From Cocos nucifera (Eukaryota; Streptophyta; Magnoliopsida; Arecales; Arecaceae), in the NCBI GenBank assembly GCA_006176705.1, contig QRFJ01001914.1, positions 85,464-149,463 of the forward strand: a DNA stretch of 64,000 bases, written 5' to 3'. Under the pieces are notes generated by a model. The model saw only the letters and a list, made by a program, of their open reading frames with translations, did not search any database and was not told where the DNA came from. How positions within the stretch are numbered: position 1 is the first letter of the stretch; the number at the start of each line of letters is the position of its first letter. Positions 1 to 11,670 of the stretch are shown here, in pieces. The position numbers were made by a program, and so were the translations under genes.

Positions 1-614
1 CTACCGAGGTAGATAGATCCCCTATTGGTGCAATCCAATTCCTACAATGAACATGCTATACCTAACATACACCTCAGAATTTTGAATGGCTAGGAGATCG
101 AGTTATGGTGTAGTCAAACTATAACACCCTCAAGGTGAACTGTCGATGCACCTCAGGTCAAAGAACTAGACACACTACTATAGCTTCGAGCCAGTCATTG
201 ATGAGAAGATAGACTTTCTTATGACTGCTTGAGGTGGTCACACTCAGTGCCCTCGTTCTCTAATGAGTACCTATACTCTCGCTCTGGTATCTCTATACCA
301 TAGACTCAAGACTCATCTATCCTAAAGAAGCAATCGTACACAAACCTTCTAGATTAATCACCATCCTCATGATGATCCTATGGTCGAGAGTATTTTATGA
401 GTTAATAATGAAAATTCATATCTTAAATTTTCAACTCTTGAAAATATGAACTATCATTGTCATTAACTCAAGAGATGTATCACAGACACTTTCAAATACA
501 CATTATGATAGAAAATAATTTATTTTATTATTTATAATAAAAATTATAATTTTGTCCTTAGAAGTATATTACAAGTGTCATCCAATCTGACTTCAAGGGC
601 ACACATATCTAACA
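1..614 (-). repeat. 3' LTR of E1 (truncated by window edge)
   Basis: Ends with ctaaca at 614, the complement of the TGTTAG start of this LTR family. It is the 614-bp counterpart of 8108-8721. The missing 1.67 kb lies outside the window. Confidence 0.9.
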
Positions 615-2152
615 AACTCCTACTTGACCTAAAGCCAATTGGCTACAAATCTAAGTTCCATCTTCTCAAGATGGGCTTCGATCTTTTGCTGGTCCAACGA
701 CTTTATGAGTGGATCTACTGCATTGTATGCGGAGTTGACTCTCTTGACCTCGACGTAATCTTTCTCGAGATAATCATGGATGAGATGGTATCGTCGCTCA
801 ATGTGCTTAAATTTTTAATGAGATCTCAGCTCCTTAGCTAGGGCTATGGCGCCATTATTGATGCAGTATAGAGGAATGGCATCCGATGGCATCACTCCGA
901 TCTCTACAGCGAACTTCTTGTACTAGAATGCCTCCTTCGTAGCTTCTGATGCAGCGATGTACTCTACTTTCATGGTGGAATGTGCTATTACTGTCTGCTT
1001 GAAACTCTTTCAACTGACAGCACCATCATTATATACAAACAGACTTCCAGATGTCGACTTTCGATCATCTATATCGGACATAAAATCCGAGTCTGTATAC
1101 CCCTGAACTTAGAGTTCTCTATTACCAAAAATCAACAACATATCCTTAGTTCTTCTTAAGTACTTAAGGATACATTTCATAGAAGTCCAGTATTCTTCAT
1201 CTGGATTCGACTGATATCTGCTCGTGATACTTATAGCATGGGCTATATCAGGTCATGTACATAACATGGCATACATGAGGCTCCCTATTGCTGAAGCATA
1301 AGGGATCTTGCTCATGCATTCAATCTCCTCAGATGTGTTGGGACACATTTTCTTGGAGAGATGAATGCCATGTCTGAAGGATACCAATCCCATCTTAGAG
1401 TTTTTCATGCTAAATCTCTTTAGCATTTTCTCTATGTACATCTTCTGTGAAAGACCTAGCATCCTATTTGGTCTATCTCTATGGACCTTAATTCTTAGAA
1501 TAAAGGATACTTCTTCTAGGTCTTTTATAGAGAATTCTTTAGATAACCATATTTTAACTATGATCAATATGAGAATATCATTCCTAATAAGGAGGATATC
1601 ATCCACATACAATATGAGGAAGATAATAGCGCTCCCACTGATTTTTTTGAAAACACATGGTTCCTCCTCATTCTTGATGAAACCAAATAATTTGATCACA
1701 TCATTAAAATGAGTATTTTAGCTCCAAGATGCTTGCTTAAGTCCATATTTGGATCTTTGCAGCTTGCATACTTTGTGATCAGTATCACTGGATGTGAAAC
1801 CTAGTGGCTGTTCTATATAGATATCTTCCATAAGGTATCTATTTAAGAATGCCATTTTCATGTCCATTTGCCATATTTCATAATCGAAATAAGCTGCAAC
1901 AACAAGCAATGAATGGATGAATTTTAGCATAGCTACTGGCGAAAAGGTATCCTGATTGTCAATGCCTTCATACTGACTATACCCTTTTGCCACTAATTTA
2001 GCTTTAAATATCTCTATATTTTCATCTGCACCAATCTTTCTCTTGTAGATCCATTTACACTCAATAAGTACTATACCTTCTGGTGGATCTACCAAGGTCC
2101 AGACTTGGTTGGAGTACATCGAGTCAATTTTTGACTTCATTATTCTAACCAT
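615..2152 (-). pseudogene. E1 RNase H and reverse transcriptase (broken)
   Basis: Remains of copia RT and RNase H. The RT part reads in two pieces, 1718-2152 (motif VWTLVDPPEGI, then WQMDMKMAFLN) and 1253-1699 (active-site YVDDILLI). They are separated by a stop/frame change near 1700-1718. The RNase H half, 615-1250, has no long open frame, but its nucleotides match the intact RNase H of E3 at 53.3-53.9 kb. The polypurine tract next to the LTR (615-626) is eroded relative to E3. Many differences from E3 look like C-to-T or G-to-A changes. It cannot make an enzyme as it stands. Confidence 0.85.
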
Positions 2153-3600
2153 TTCTCAAAGTCAATATCCAATATCGTCTCGTCATAAGTTTTGGGATCG
2201 TCACCATGAACCCCATTACCTATGAGGAATATTTTCTCTACTTCCTCTGAAATAGTACCTAAGTACCTCTCAAAGGGATGAAAAATCTTTTTCGATCTAT
2301 GAGGTAGAGGAGATAGTGATTGTATTGGCTCAACCTGATTTGATTCCATAAGGTCCTTAGCTCATTGCTCTTGTGAGACTTTCTTCTTGAGCTTAATCTA
2401 CTTTCCAATGCCGCTATCTTGAATAAACTATTTTTCAAGAAAGATGGCATGTCGACTCACAAGCACATTGTGATCTTCTGAAATGTAGAAATAATATCCT
2501 AATGACTCTTTAGGATATCTTATGAATCAAGCTCTAAAGGATCTATAGTCTAACTTTTCATATGAGCTGGACAACCCCAAATTCTGAGATGACTCAGACT
2601 TGATTTCTTACCATGCCATATCTCATATGGTGTAGTAGAAACCATTCTAGAGAGAATCCTATTCAGTAAATATATAGCAGTTAACAAACTATGTCCCCAA
2701 AAAAAATCAGGAAGATATGTGAAGCTCATCATGGATCGAACCATATCTAATAGGATCTGATTCCTCTATTTTGAAATCCTATTGAGTTTAGGTGTTCCAG
2801 GTGGAGTCCATTGAGAGACTATGCCATTTTGCTTGAGATAGTTTAGAAATTTTTTACTAAGGTATTCACCTCCTCAATCTGATCGAAGAATCCTAATGGA
2901 TTTTTCAGTTTGCTTTTCAACTTCATGTCTGAATTCCTTAAAACTTTTCAAAGACTTCAGACTCGTGTCTCATAAGATACATATACCCATACTGAGAAAA
3001 ATCATCGATAAAGGTTATGAAGTAGTTAAAGTTGCCTCTAGCCGATACATCAAATGGGCTGCATACATCAGTATGTACTAGGGCAAGTAGATCCATGGCC
3101 CTTTCCCCATGTCCTACAAAAGAGAGCTTAGTCATTTTGCCATGAAGATATGATTCATAAATTGGATATGACTCAAAAGTCAACGAACTCAATAGTCCAA
3201 TTTTCTCCTATCTTCTGCTATATGACCTAGCCTTAGGTGCCATAGATACCTATCGTTTGGATTATCCCTTGGTCATTTTGATCTTATGGCATTCATATTT
3301 TGCTCGATATTAAAGATAGATACATCAATATGTAACTGATAGAGATCGTTAATAAGAAAACTACTTGTAATTTTATTTCTTTCATAAAGAATATTACAAT
3401 GGTCCTTAAGAAAACTAATTATATAACCTTCTTGTGTTAAACATGAAATGAAAATCAAATTTCTACTTGCAGCAGGCACATAATAATAATTTCTAAGTAC
3501 TAAATCTAAGCCAGACAGTAGTTGAAGAGGGTAGATTTTTATGATTACAACAGCAATCCTTGCTCCATTTTCGATGTGTAGGATCATCTCACCATTCCTC
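2153..3600 (-). pseudogene. E1 integrase and protease remnants
   Basis: Integrase-related fragments on the minus strand. The piece 2550-2744 contains the copia integrase C-terminal stretch PYEIWHGKKSSLSHLRIWG. The piece 2938-3192 contains VHTDVCSPFDV and FIDDFSQYGYMYL, around the first catalytic Asp residues. The piece 3273-3587 corresponds to the protease-to-integrase linker. Stops and frame changes separate the pieces. Sequence between 2153 and 2549 matches the integrase-RT linker of E3. Confidence 0.8.
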
Positions 3601-4552
3601 AGCCTCCTACTATCCTCAAGATCCTACATGAAAGTGCATAAACATAAATGAGCACTAGAACCAAAGTCAAGCATCCAACTAGATGCAGAAAAAATCATAA
3701 GATTAGATTCAATAATGAGCATACCTCCAGAAGGACCTATCTCCTTCTTATTCTTCAGGATGGTCACGTATGTAGGGCAGTTTCACTTTTAGTGGTCGTT
3801 AGTATTACAATGGAAATACTTTTCTTTATCAGTGGTCTTCTTCTTCAACTCTGCCTTCTTTTTTTTTCACCTTCTCTCTTTTCACAGACTTCTTCTTTCC
3901 AAAAAATTTTCTTCTGAAAGAAGTTCATTTCATAGTCAGTACTATGCCTTTAGAACCTTTCATAAAAAGCTCAGCAGTAACCAGTATATTCATAAGCTCG
4001 ATCAGAGTATTCTAAAGTTTATGCATATGGTAGTTCATGATGAACTGTCCATACGCATCAGTCAACGATTATAAAATTATATCATTCTGCAGATTCTGAT
4101 CTAACTTTACTTCGAGCTTCTCTAGCTCTTCTAAGTCATTGATCATCATCAGACAATGATCTTGGATTGATTGCCCATCATGCATTTTAGTCTTAAACAG
4201 TCATTTAGTGATCTGATATTTGGCTGCACGACTCTGTTCATCAAATAATTCTTGCAGATGAGCCAACATTTAGTGGGCAGTCTTGATATCTTCATGTTGA
4301 TGCTGAAACTCATCAGACATCGAGCCCAACATATAGTATCTGATCTTATTATCTTCATCCATCCATTTATCAAGAGATGCTCTCTATTCAGTGGATGGAC
4401 GAGCTGGTAAGGTGAGGAAATCCTGATCCAATACATGAGTCAACTTCTCGAAACTCAAAATAATTTTAAAATTTTGGAGCCAATCCTTGTAATTGGATTC
4501 AGTCAGTCTATGGGTGTCCAGGATACGGGAAAGTGGGTTGGACGCAGACATT
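3601..4552 (-). pseudogene. E1 gag remnant
   Basis: Gag (UBN2/copia type) remnant on the minus strand. Its start codon position at 4552 is inferred by alignment with the E3 gag start at 57247: both lie in the same context and begin MSASNP. The longest surviving frame is 4149-4436. The zinc-knuckle and Lys-rich region near 3650-3950 is recognisable only at nucleotide level from E3. Not functional. Confidence 0.7.
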
Positions 4553-6440
4553 TTTCTTTTTTCTATAGAGAGTCAAAATTTTTAGTTAAATTTTATAATT
4601 AAGACTTGACCAATTTATTTAGGAGTTTGATTTTTAAATAAATTAGCTTCCACTATTTTCTCGGATCCCTACACTCTCTCTATAGAGATGCAAAAATCTT
4701 CATGATTATTAATTTCTAGTGGGTGGTGCAGTCCCACAAACTAACTTATCATCTCACCTAACAGTTATTGGTGATGGATTAGCCAATGAGTGAACAACTC
4801 TTATCCAATGATTCTCTAATCATGGTGCACCCAAGCTTGATCTCTAATTCATGAATCTCATCGTCCTCAAAATATTGATCCATTCCTTAGTTAAGTCAGA
4901 CCCACCATGTGCATAGATTGGATTTCTAATTAGGTCTCTCATCGTATTTGGAATATTGAGCCCAATCCATCCTCCAACCCGTAGCATCCAATGCCTAATA
5001 GACATGGTTGCATCTTTTTGATGCAACTAAATCCACTATGACCAGTCGAGAACAATCAATCCCGAAAAGGGCCCGCATATCTATGAATGGTGGAAGATCC
5101 TTAGACTTAATCTTTTCTTAGAGAGATTTGATTTAGGTCTTTTTAAACTTGACTTGACATAGCCATAACCAATTATGACTAACCTAGTGGCATGGGTTAG
5201 CTCGGATTGTTAGCCACCTTAGATCAGGACTGAGCCGACAAATATTGCCAAGTAAGTGAGATTTGTGGAAGGGATATACCATTAACTCAACAAGAATGCA
5301 TTCGAGTCGAATAGCTCCCAATTGAAAATCAATCGATTGTATCTGCCAAACTTACCTTAGATACCAAATTATTGAGTCAGAATCAATCGAATTAGCCTAC
5401 AATCCAGACTCTAACCACTGAGCCTAATTAGGTCTTAACTTGATCGATCACTCATGTGACTCAACCTTGACTCAGACTTAATCCTATTAGGCTAGTCAAT
5501 TTAAGCACTCTTAATCCCATCTAACCAACTCTTGATTTGGTTTGATCAATTGATAGACCTAATTGAGCTACACAAGTCCGAACCTAATTTTATGAATATG
5601 TCTTAGATATGAAATTTCTTAATTTTAGATTTAATATATTTCATAATCTTAATTCTTAATTAAGTTTAGAATTCATGAATAAAATTTGTATATAAAATCC
5701 TAGGATTTTAGGATCTAGAATTTTACAGAAAATAAGTTTTAGATTTCTGATTAAGGACAAACGTGCAATATCCCTACATATCATAAGAATATCCCATCGA
5801 ATGAGAGGAGAGAGCCTTTAAATCCTACTTCGTTCTTATGACCCAATGGCCAAGGAAAATACCTTAATTAGAAATATGATAAATCTATAAAACTAGTTAA
5901 ATCTACATCATATATTTCATATATAAAAATTGATCTAACTAAAAACATATTTTGCATACATCTCATATATTATATCATACATATTTTTAGATCTAAATTA
6001 TCTCATAAACATCTAAAAAGTAAGATTTAAATTTGATCATATCAAATTAAAATTTATTCTAGATAATTTTGTAGAACTATTCTACAACTAGTCTAAACAT
6101 GCATCTATCATATCTCCTATGAATAAATTAAATAAATTTATTTTTTATTTTTTAGATCTAACTATAATATTTATAATATTAAAAAATAATAAATAAATAT
6201 ATCTAAAAATTATAATTAATTAAATTAAAATTATGATCATGTTAGACTATATATAGAATAATTCTATTTCTAGTCTAGTCAAGCATCTCATACATCTTAG
6301 ATCTAGATTTTTTAATTTTTTAATTTTTTAATTTTAGATCTAATCATATTTCATGTGATATCTAAAATTATCTAATTATTAGATTAAAAATAAATTAAAA
6401 TTATATCTAATAAATTTTAGAATCTGGCTCTGATACTAGC
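4553..6440 (-). other. E1 untranslated leader with primer-binding site
   Basis: AT-rich leader between the gag start and the 5' LTR, with no useful open frame. At its right end, 6426-6438 reads ggctctgatacta, the complement of TAGTATCAGAGCC. This is one mismatch from the usual copia primer site TGGTATCAGAGCC (initiator tRNA-Met). It lies 2 bp from the LTR boundary at 6441. The same leader recurs in E3 at 57248-59126. Confidence 0.8.
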
Positions 6441-8721
6441 TGAAGGAAAAAATATTATTTTTTGGATCAGATTCATTCAGATATGATTGAATCAAGAGAA
6501 ATATTTCAAAAATAAATTTTTAAGATTCTAATTAGATCTGAAACTCTTTAGATCTGATCTTATTGATCTAATAAAATAAAAATTTAATTTAATTTAATTT
6601 AATTATATCTTTATTTTAGATAATTTAATTATCCTATGATGATCCCGATGTTTTTCTGAGATTTTTGACGTAGCCATGCAAGCACCTAGCCTCTACCCAT
6701 ATCCACATGGGTAGGATCTGGAGATCTTCTTCTTTTTAATCAATCCTTCAAAAATTAGATCTAAATCTGATCTTGAAGGTCTTCAAAAACTCTTTTAAAG
6801 AATGAACCATTGTCTCTTGCAGCAGTGCTGCCTTCTTCCTTTCCTATCATCTTTCACTTGTTTGGATCGCACCTAACTCATGCCCAAATCCTCTTAGGCA
6901 TGGAGAGAAGAGAGAGAACTAGAGGGTGGTATGGAGAAGGAGGGAGAAAAGCTTTCTAGCATGGGCTAAAGGTAGAAGCTTTCAATTCTAGGCGCAGATA
7001 GGATTTATATAGATCCTGCTGCGCCATGCAGTGCCACATCATCCCGACCAATCATGGGCCTTTATGCAATCAGATCTAAATCTAATTGATGGAATGACAT
7101 CATCTGATCTAATCAAATTAAAATCCCTCAAAACTCTCCTTAGATGATGCCAAGATTGGATCAAATAAGTCTTCTTGACGCTATCTAGTTTGATTCCCTG
7201 TAGCAACTGGAGTCCCATCTGTATGGAACTCCAAACCTTATCCTCATGGGGCGCACGTCTACCTAGGTATGTGCTCTTTGCCTACCTGCTTTTTAGCAGA
7301 GGACAAGGTCCAAGATTCTCTCCAATTGGTGCATGACACATGGGCAGATGTCTAAGTGTCAAAGGTCAACATTTGACCAAAGTCTAAAGATAAGATTTAG
7401 CAAATAACGAAAAATAGTAGGTGTTGTCTTAAATTTATTTCATAAATTAAGACAATCCTTTTCTTACCTAGACAAGCTTCAGTCAGACCAAGTAAATATT
7501 TCTAAGTGAGCCTAAATATATTAGGCAATCGAGATAAGTTTTAATAATTATTAAAGAAGAATATTAGGCTCAATCATGTGCTAGCATAATTTTTTTGAAC
7601 CTAATTGAATCTTATTCAATTCAATTGAACTAGATTAATCCAATTGATGATATCCAAATCCAAATCCTTTTTTATGTGACCCAGTTAGATTTAATTTCGT
7701 ATGGTAATGGGATATGTCGTGATCTCTATCATCGACATTATCGAAACATCTTTCGATGGATCAGAATTTTTCTGATTCAGACAACTAGTATGATCGATCA
7801 TTCAAATCATTCTAATTGCTCCCAAAATCCACCAGTGACACCTAGCAGCATATGATGGCAACCCATCAAAATTGAAAGTGAACCTCTCGATATAGTATTC
7901 TATGTGATTAAGTTCCTCTATCTTGAGCCTCGACCAGATTAGGATTAAGGTGATCTTGTCAAATCCTAATTTCTGTCATATGAATTAATCATTCGATTCA
8001 AGTCCAATGTGAAAAACCTTAATAGAAACTCTTTCTATTATTTCACTCTGTCATGGCCATGGACTTATGGACTTGATTTTCATGATCATCATAGGGCTAC
8101 TCCTTATCTACCGAGGTAGATAGATCCCCTATTGGTGCAATCTAATTTCTACAATAAACATGCTATAGCCAACATCCACCTCAAGATTTCGAATGGTTAG
8201 GAGATTGAGTTATGGTGTAGTCAAACTATAACACCCTCAAGGTGAACTGTCGATGTATCTCAGATCAAAGAATCAGATATACTACTGCAGCTTTAAGCCA
8301 GTCATTGATAAGAAGGTAGACTTCCTCATGACTGCTCGAGGTGGTCACGCTCAGTACCCTCGTTCTCTAATAAATACCTATACTCTCGCTCCGGTGTCTC
8401 TACACCATAGACTCAAGACTCATCTATCCTAAAGAAGCGATCATACACCAATCTTCTGGATCAATTATCATCCTCATAATGATCCTATAGTCGGAAGCAT
8501 TTTATGAGTTAATAATGAAAATTCATGTCTTAAATTTTTAACTCTTAAAAATATGAACTATCATTGTCATTAACTCAAGCGATATATCACAGACACTTTC
8601 AAATACACATTATGATAGAAAATAATCCATTTTATTATTTATAGTCAAAATTATAATTTTATTCTTGAAAGTGTATTATAAGTGTCAGCTAATCTGACTT
8701 CAAGGGCACACATATCTAACA
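6441..8721 (-). repeat. 5' LTR of E1, 2281 bp
   Basis: Complete LTR of the family, beginning tgaagg at 6441 and ending ctaaca at 8721 on the plus strand (so TGTTAG...CCTTCA in element orientation). Bounded by the PBS on the left and unrelated sequence on the right. Its terminal 614 bp pair exactly in length with the 3' LTR at 1-614. No target duplication can be checked because the other flank is outside the window. Confidence 0.9.
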
Positions 8722-9094
8722 TATATCCTACGTTAGTTAATATTTTTATAGTAATTTCAGCTTTGATAGATCGGCTTGTTCTATTTTATCTTTTGTGAAA
8801 AGGAAGATGATAGAGTTTGACTGTAATGTCCTTGGTTGAATTCTAGATATTTCGTGAGATGGTGATAGATATTTTAATATGACTTATTGGAATCATAATA
8901 AATTAAGTTATCGTAGTTGTATTTAGAATTATTTTTGAGGACAATAGTTTAGGACAAATAAGTAAACCTAGTACACATCTATTACCATTAGAAAATAGAT
9001 TAATTCATCATATATTAAGATTTATTTTCTACCTAGAGGAGGTCATAAAGATAATGTATCACACATGGATATTTATCTTCTCACAAACTTTCTT
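8722..9094. other. No recognisable feature
   Basis: AT-rich flank to the right of E1. I see no open frame, no repeat shared with the rest of the window and no RNA gene. Confidence 0.5.
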
Positions 9095-9543
9095 TTAGAT
9101 AGTAGAGTTAATCTACCATATGTAATGATAAACTATATGATTGAATGTCTTTAAAAATTCAAAATCTGTTTACCCTATGGAACTATTTTGACTGCTATCT
9201 TCGAGGCCTTTGATGTTCTAATCACCAATGATGATGAAGTTGTTGAGGTCAGATGCACAAACACCTATGACAAGTCATCTCTAAGGCATATGGGCTATAT
9301 ATTTTCTAGTGATAGTTGGAAGCATACATCTGCTAGTAAAGAAGAAAGTTAGCCTGCCGACATAGCTCAGCCCAGTCATCATATGCAGTCGGATAAACAA
9401 TCTTATGATGTGCATGCATTGTCTGCTTGGTTCGATGCACTAGAGACTGATGTCAAAGAGGAATTTGCACGTATGGATCAACAATCGTACAGTATTTTTA
9501 TCGTCAATTTTCTCCACCTCCACAGGATCATGTAGCAGATGAT
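9095..9543 (+). pseudogene. Transposon-related coding fragment
   Basis: A plus-strand reading frame with one early stop (around 9150) reads PYGTILTAIFEAFDVLITND, then a VRCTNTYDKSSLRHMGY stretch. The second stretch resembles a conserved block in uncharacterised plant transposon or retroelement proteins, where a Ser/Asp-rich tail follows an RxMGY motif. A further stop follows near 9350, then a helical, acidic tail. Without a search I cannot name the family. It could be the downstream protein of a retroelement or a domain of the MULE that follows. Confidence 0.35.
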
Positions 9544-9639
9544 TAAGCTCTAGCTTCTTATTATACTATTTGAGACCTTAGATGATGATGAATTATGTAC
9601 TTTTTTTATTTTTCATTCATAATATTGTTTATTTTCTAA

Positions 9640-10215
9640 TGAAATTAGGGTTCAGCCGATCAACCATGTGTTTAATTTCTAGATGGGTCTATCATTCAAG
9701 GTTTTGGACTTGGCAATCATCTAGATCGATCAATCAGGATTGTGGGTTTGATTTACAGATGGATCGATTATTCAGGATTTCAGACTTGACCGATCATGTA
9801 GATGGATCAATTAAGGTTTCAATCTATCGACATGATTAGGGGCTGGTCGACCACTGAGCAGTCGACCAGTACTTAGGTCGATCAACCACAAAAAATCGAG
9901 TGGTTCATGGTTGATCTATCAATCGACCAGATTAAGATTGGATAGTGCCAAACAAGTCGATCGACTGTGTGCCGGTCAATGCGGCCAGTCGACCAATCTG
10001 TCAGTCGATCGATCGTAGAATATCGAGAGGAAATAGTGCTCAAATCGATCTACTAGCCATTGGAAAGGTCAATCGTAGTCGGTCAATCATTTCTTGGGCC
10101 AGTTGACCACAACTAGTCAACCGCGAATCATGATCGATACGAGCAATCAACCAGATTGACTCAGGTAGTGCCAACCCAATCGACCAAGGTTTTGCCTGAA
10201 TGACCGATCTAGATT
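9640..10215. repeat. Field of GTCGAC / GATCGA motifs
   Basis: Degenerate short motifs of the form gGTCGACCa and GATCGATC recur every 10-30 bp in both orientations, for example gctggtcgaccactgag at 9842 and cagtcgaccagtac about 20 bp on. The spacing is irregular, so this is not a clean tandem array. The surrounding sequence is non-coding. Confidence 0.5.
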
Positions 10216-10539
10216 GACCTAGGCTAAAACCATGCCAAATTCAAGTTGACGTGCCAGACAATTAGGATTTTAGTTTCAACCTGCTAAGCTCCAACCAAAA
10301 TTTGAAATTCGATCAGACTTAAAAGACCATCTGAAATCTGAAATCCTAAAAAAAGTTAAGTTTCAAAACCCTAATTCAGATCAAACTTAAAAGACCATCC
10401 AAAATTTGAGCGACCGACCCCCCAAAAATCTTGCTTCTCCAGTTGGGCTCCAACTTGCTAAACTACTTAAATTTCGAAAATCATCCATCATAACACCATC
10501 TAACCAACAACACATTCTATTCAACCTAAAGCAAAATCA

Positions 10540-11263
10540 ATAAATAAATAATTTCATTGATACAACTAACAATCTTAATTTTAGAAACATGGAGGAAGTC
10601 CAACATAATTCCACATGGATATTATAAAACATAAAAAAAATCAAATACCGTATGAGTATAATAACATCCACACAAAAAAAAAAATCAAGTTCCACAAGAT
10701 GGTCATCGCTTTCTCCTGGGTAGTTGTCGACGACATGGAACAGGCTGGGCTTCACTTAGGCCACCATGCTCCTCAATGCCATGATCAAAATTTATGACAG
10801 TGTCATCTACAATATCATCACCTATAATGCCCGATGTATAACTGGAAGCTCCCTAATGGCTAACTCCAAAATGCACTAGTAGCTAATCAACAAACTAAAA
10901 CCGTGTCATGCATTGTGCATGTAAGCCTCAGATGGCATATAAGGACTAAATGAAGAAAACTCCAGTATCTGAAACTCTGTGCATGTGGTATACGATCGAC
11001 TAGCATTGCAGTGCAGATCAGGCAGTACTCTCAATGATGATGAACACTGATAAGGTGACGGTGTGGATCTTACTGCACCATACTCCATCAAGATACGCTC
11101 GTGCTTGTCAATGACATGGAGTACCGTCGTGCATATACACTATATAACTAGCCCAGAGGTTGACAGAGACTCTAGGCTACAAAGATGATGAATCTGCGAC
11201 AAACTATCACTCTAAAAAAAGCTAATCAAATACATAAATAATTAATAAAATAATATAACAAAC
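10540..11263 (-). pseudogene. C-terminal tail region of the MULE-PMD protein (degenerate)
   Basis: Downstream of the plant mobile domain on the minus strand, short frames persist. One example is 10906-11091, preceded by HVIDKHERILMEYG. Another, near 10700-10790, ends EAQPVPCRRQLPRRKR, with a basic Arg/Lys tail. They may be the C-terminal end of the same protein or a second exon, with a stop and possible intron near 11230-11264. I could not recognise the element's terminal inverted repeat on this side. Confidence 0.35.
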
Positions 11264-11670
11264 TAATTATTACTTATCAAATAATCAAACATTGCACCAG
11301 ATCGGCAAATGAAATGATGAGTGATGCGACGGTACCACTCCATGTAATCATCATAGTAGTGCATGGGATGATTGACTGCTGGTCCGTCCATAACATGATC
11401 TTGTCGATGCTCCCATATCGTAATAAAATCATGATGAGTAATACTCCAATCCTAATCCGAATGACCTCTAAGATTGATATGATGTAGTCTCGAATCCGTG
11501 TCACAGGAAAGTGGAATAATCTGATGGATTCCAAACTGCTGTATCACTCTATCAGGATGGTACCACTCTATAATATGAAAACATAGGAGTGGCACCCGAC
11601 AATGCCATATATCCTCTCTTGTGAAGCAATAATCTGATAGAAGTGCAAGGACCTCTGGAGTATATGACTG
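11264..11670 (-). other. Plant mobile domain (PMD) segment
   Basis: Translating 11670 down to 11264 in one frame gives a PMD-like C-terminal half: LICF-type motif PLLCFHIIEW, HPDRVIQQFGI, a CDTDSRLHHIN block, then IWEHRQDHV and DYMEWYRRITHHFI. One internal TAG interrupts it (near 11454). PMDs occur in the host proteins MAIN and MAIL1 and in several plant transposons. Its position directly after the SWIM finger of a MULE transposase, in the same frame, suggests a chimeric transposon protein. Confidence 0.65.

Larger units (their letters stand above)
1..8721 (-). mobile_element. Ty1/copia LTR retrotransposon E1 (partial, degenerate)
   Basis: Minus-strand copia element, read from its 5' LTR at the right (6441-8721) to a 3' LTR cut by the window start (1-614). 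Bases 1-614 match 8108-8721 with no net length change, which fixes the LTR boundary. Internal order on the minus strand is tRNA-iMet-type PBS, a 1.87-kb untranslated leader, gag, protease, integrase, RT, RNase H, then a degraded polypurine tract, the normal copia order. Every coding domain carries stops or frameshifts. Long LTRs, a very long leader and the Pol sequence suggest the Angela/Tork side of plant copia; that placement is inference. E2, E3 and the solo LTR at 28.5 kb belong to the same family. Confidence 0.9.

Noticed and set aside
10261..10500. Terminal inverted repeat of the MULE
   Set aside because: Repeated words here (cttaaaagaccatc twice) are direct repeats. I found no inverted partner in 14.1-16.3 kb.
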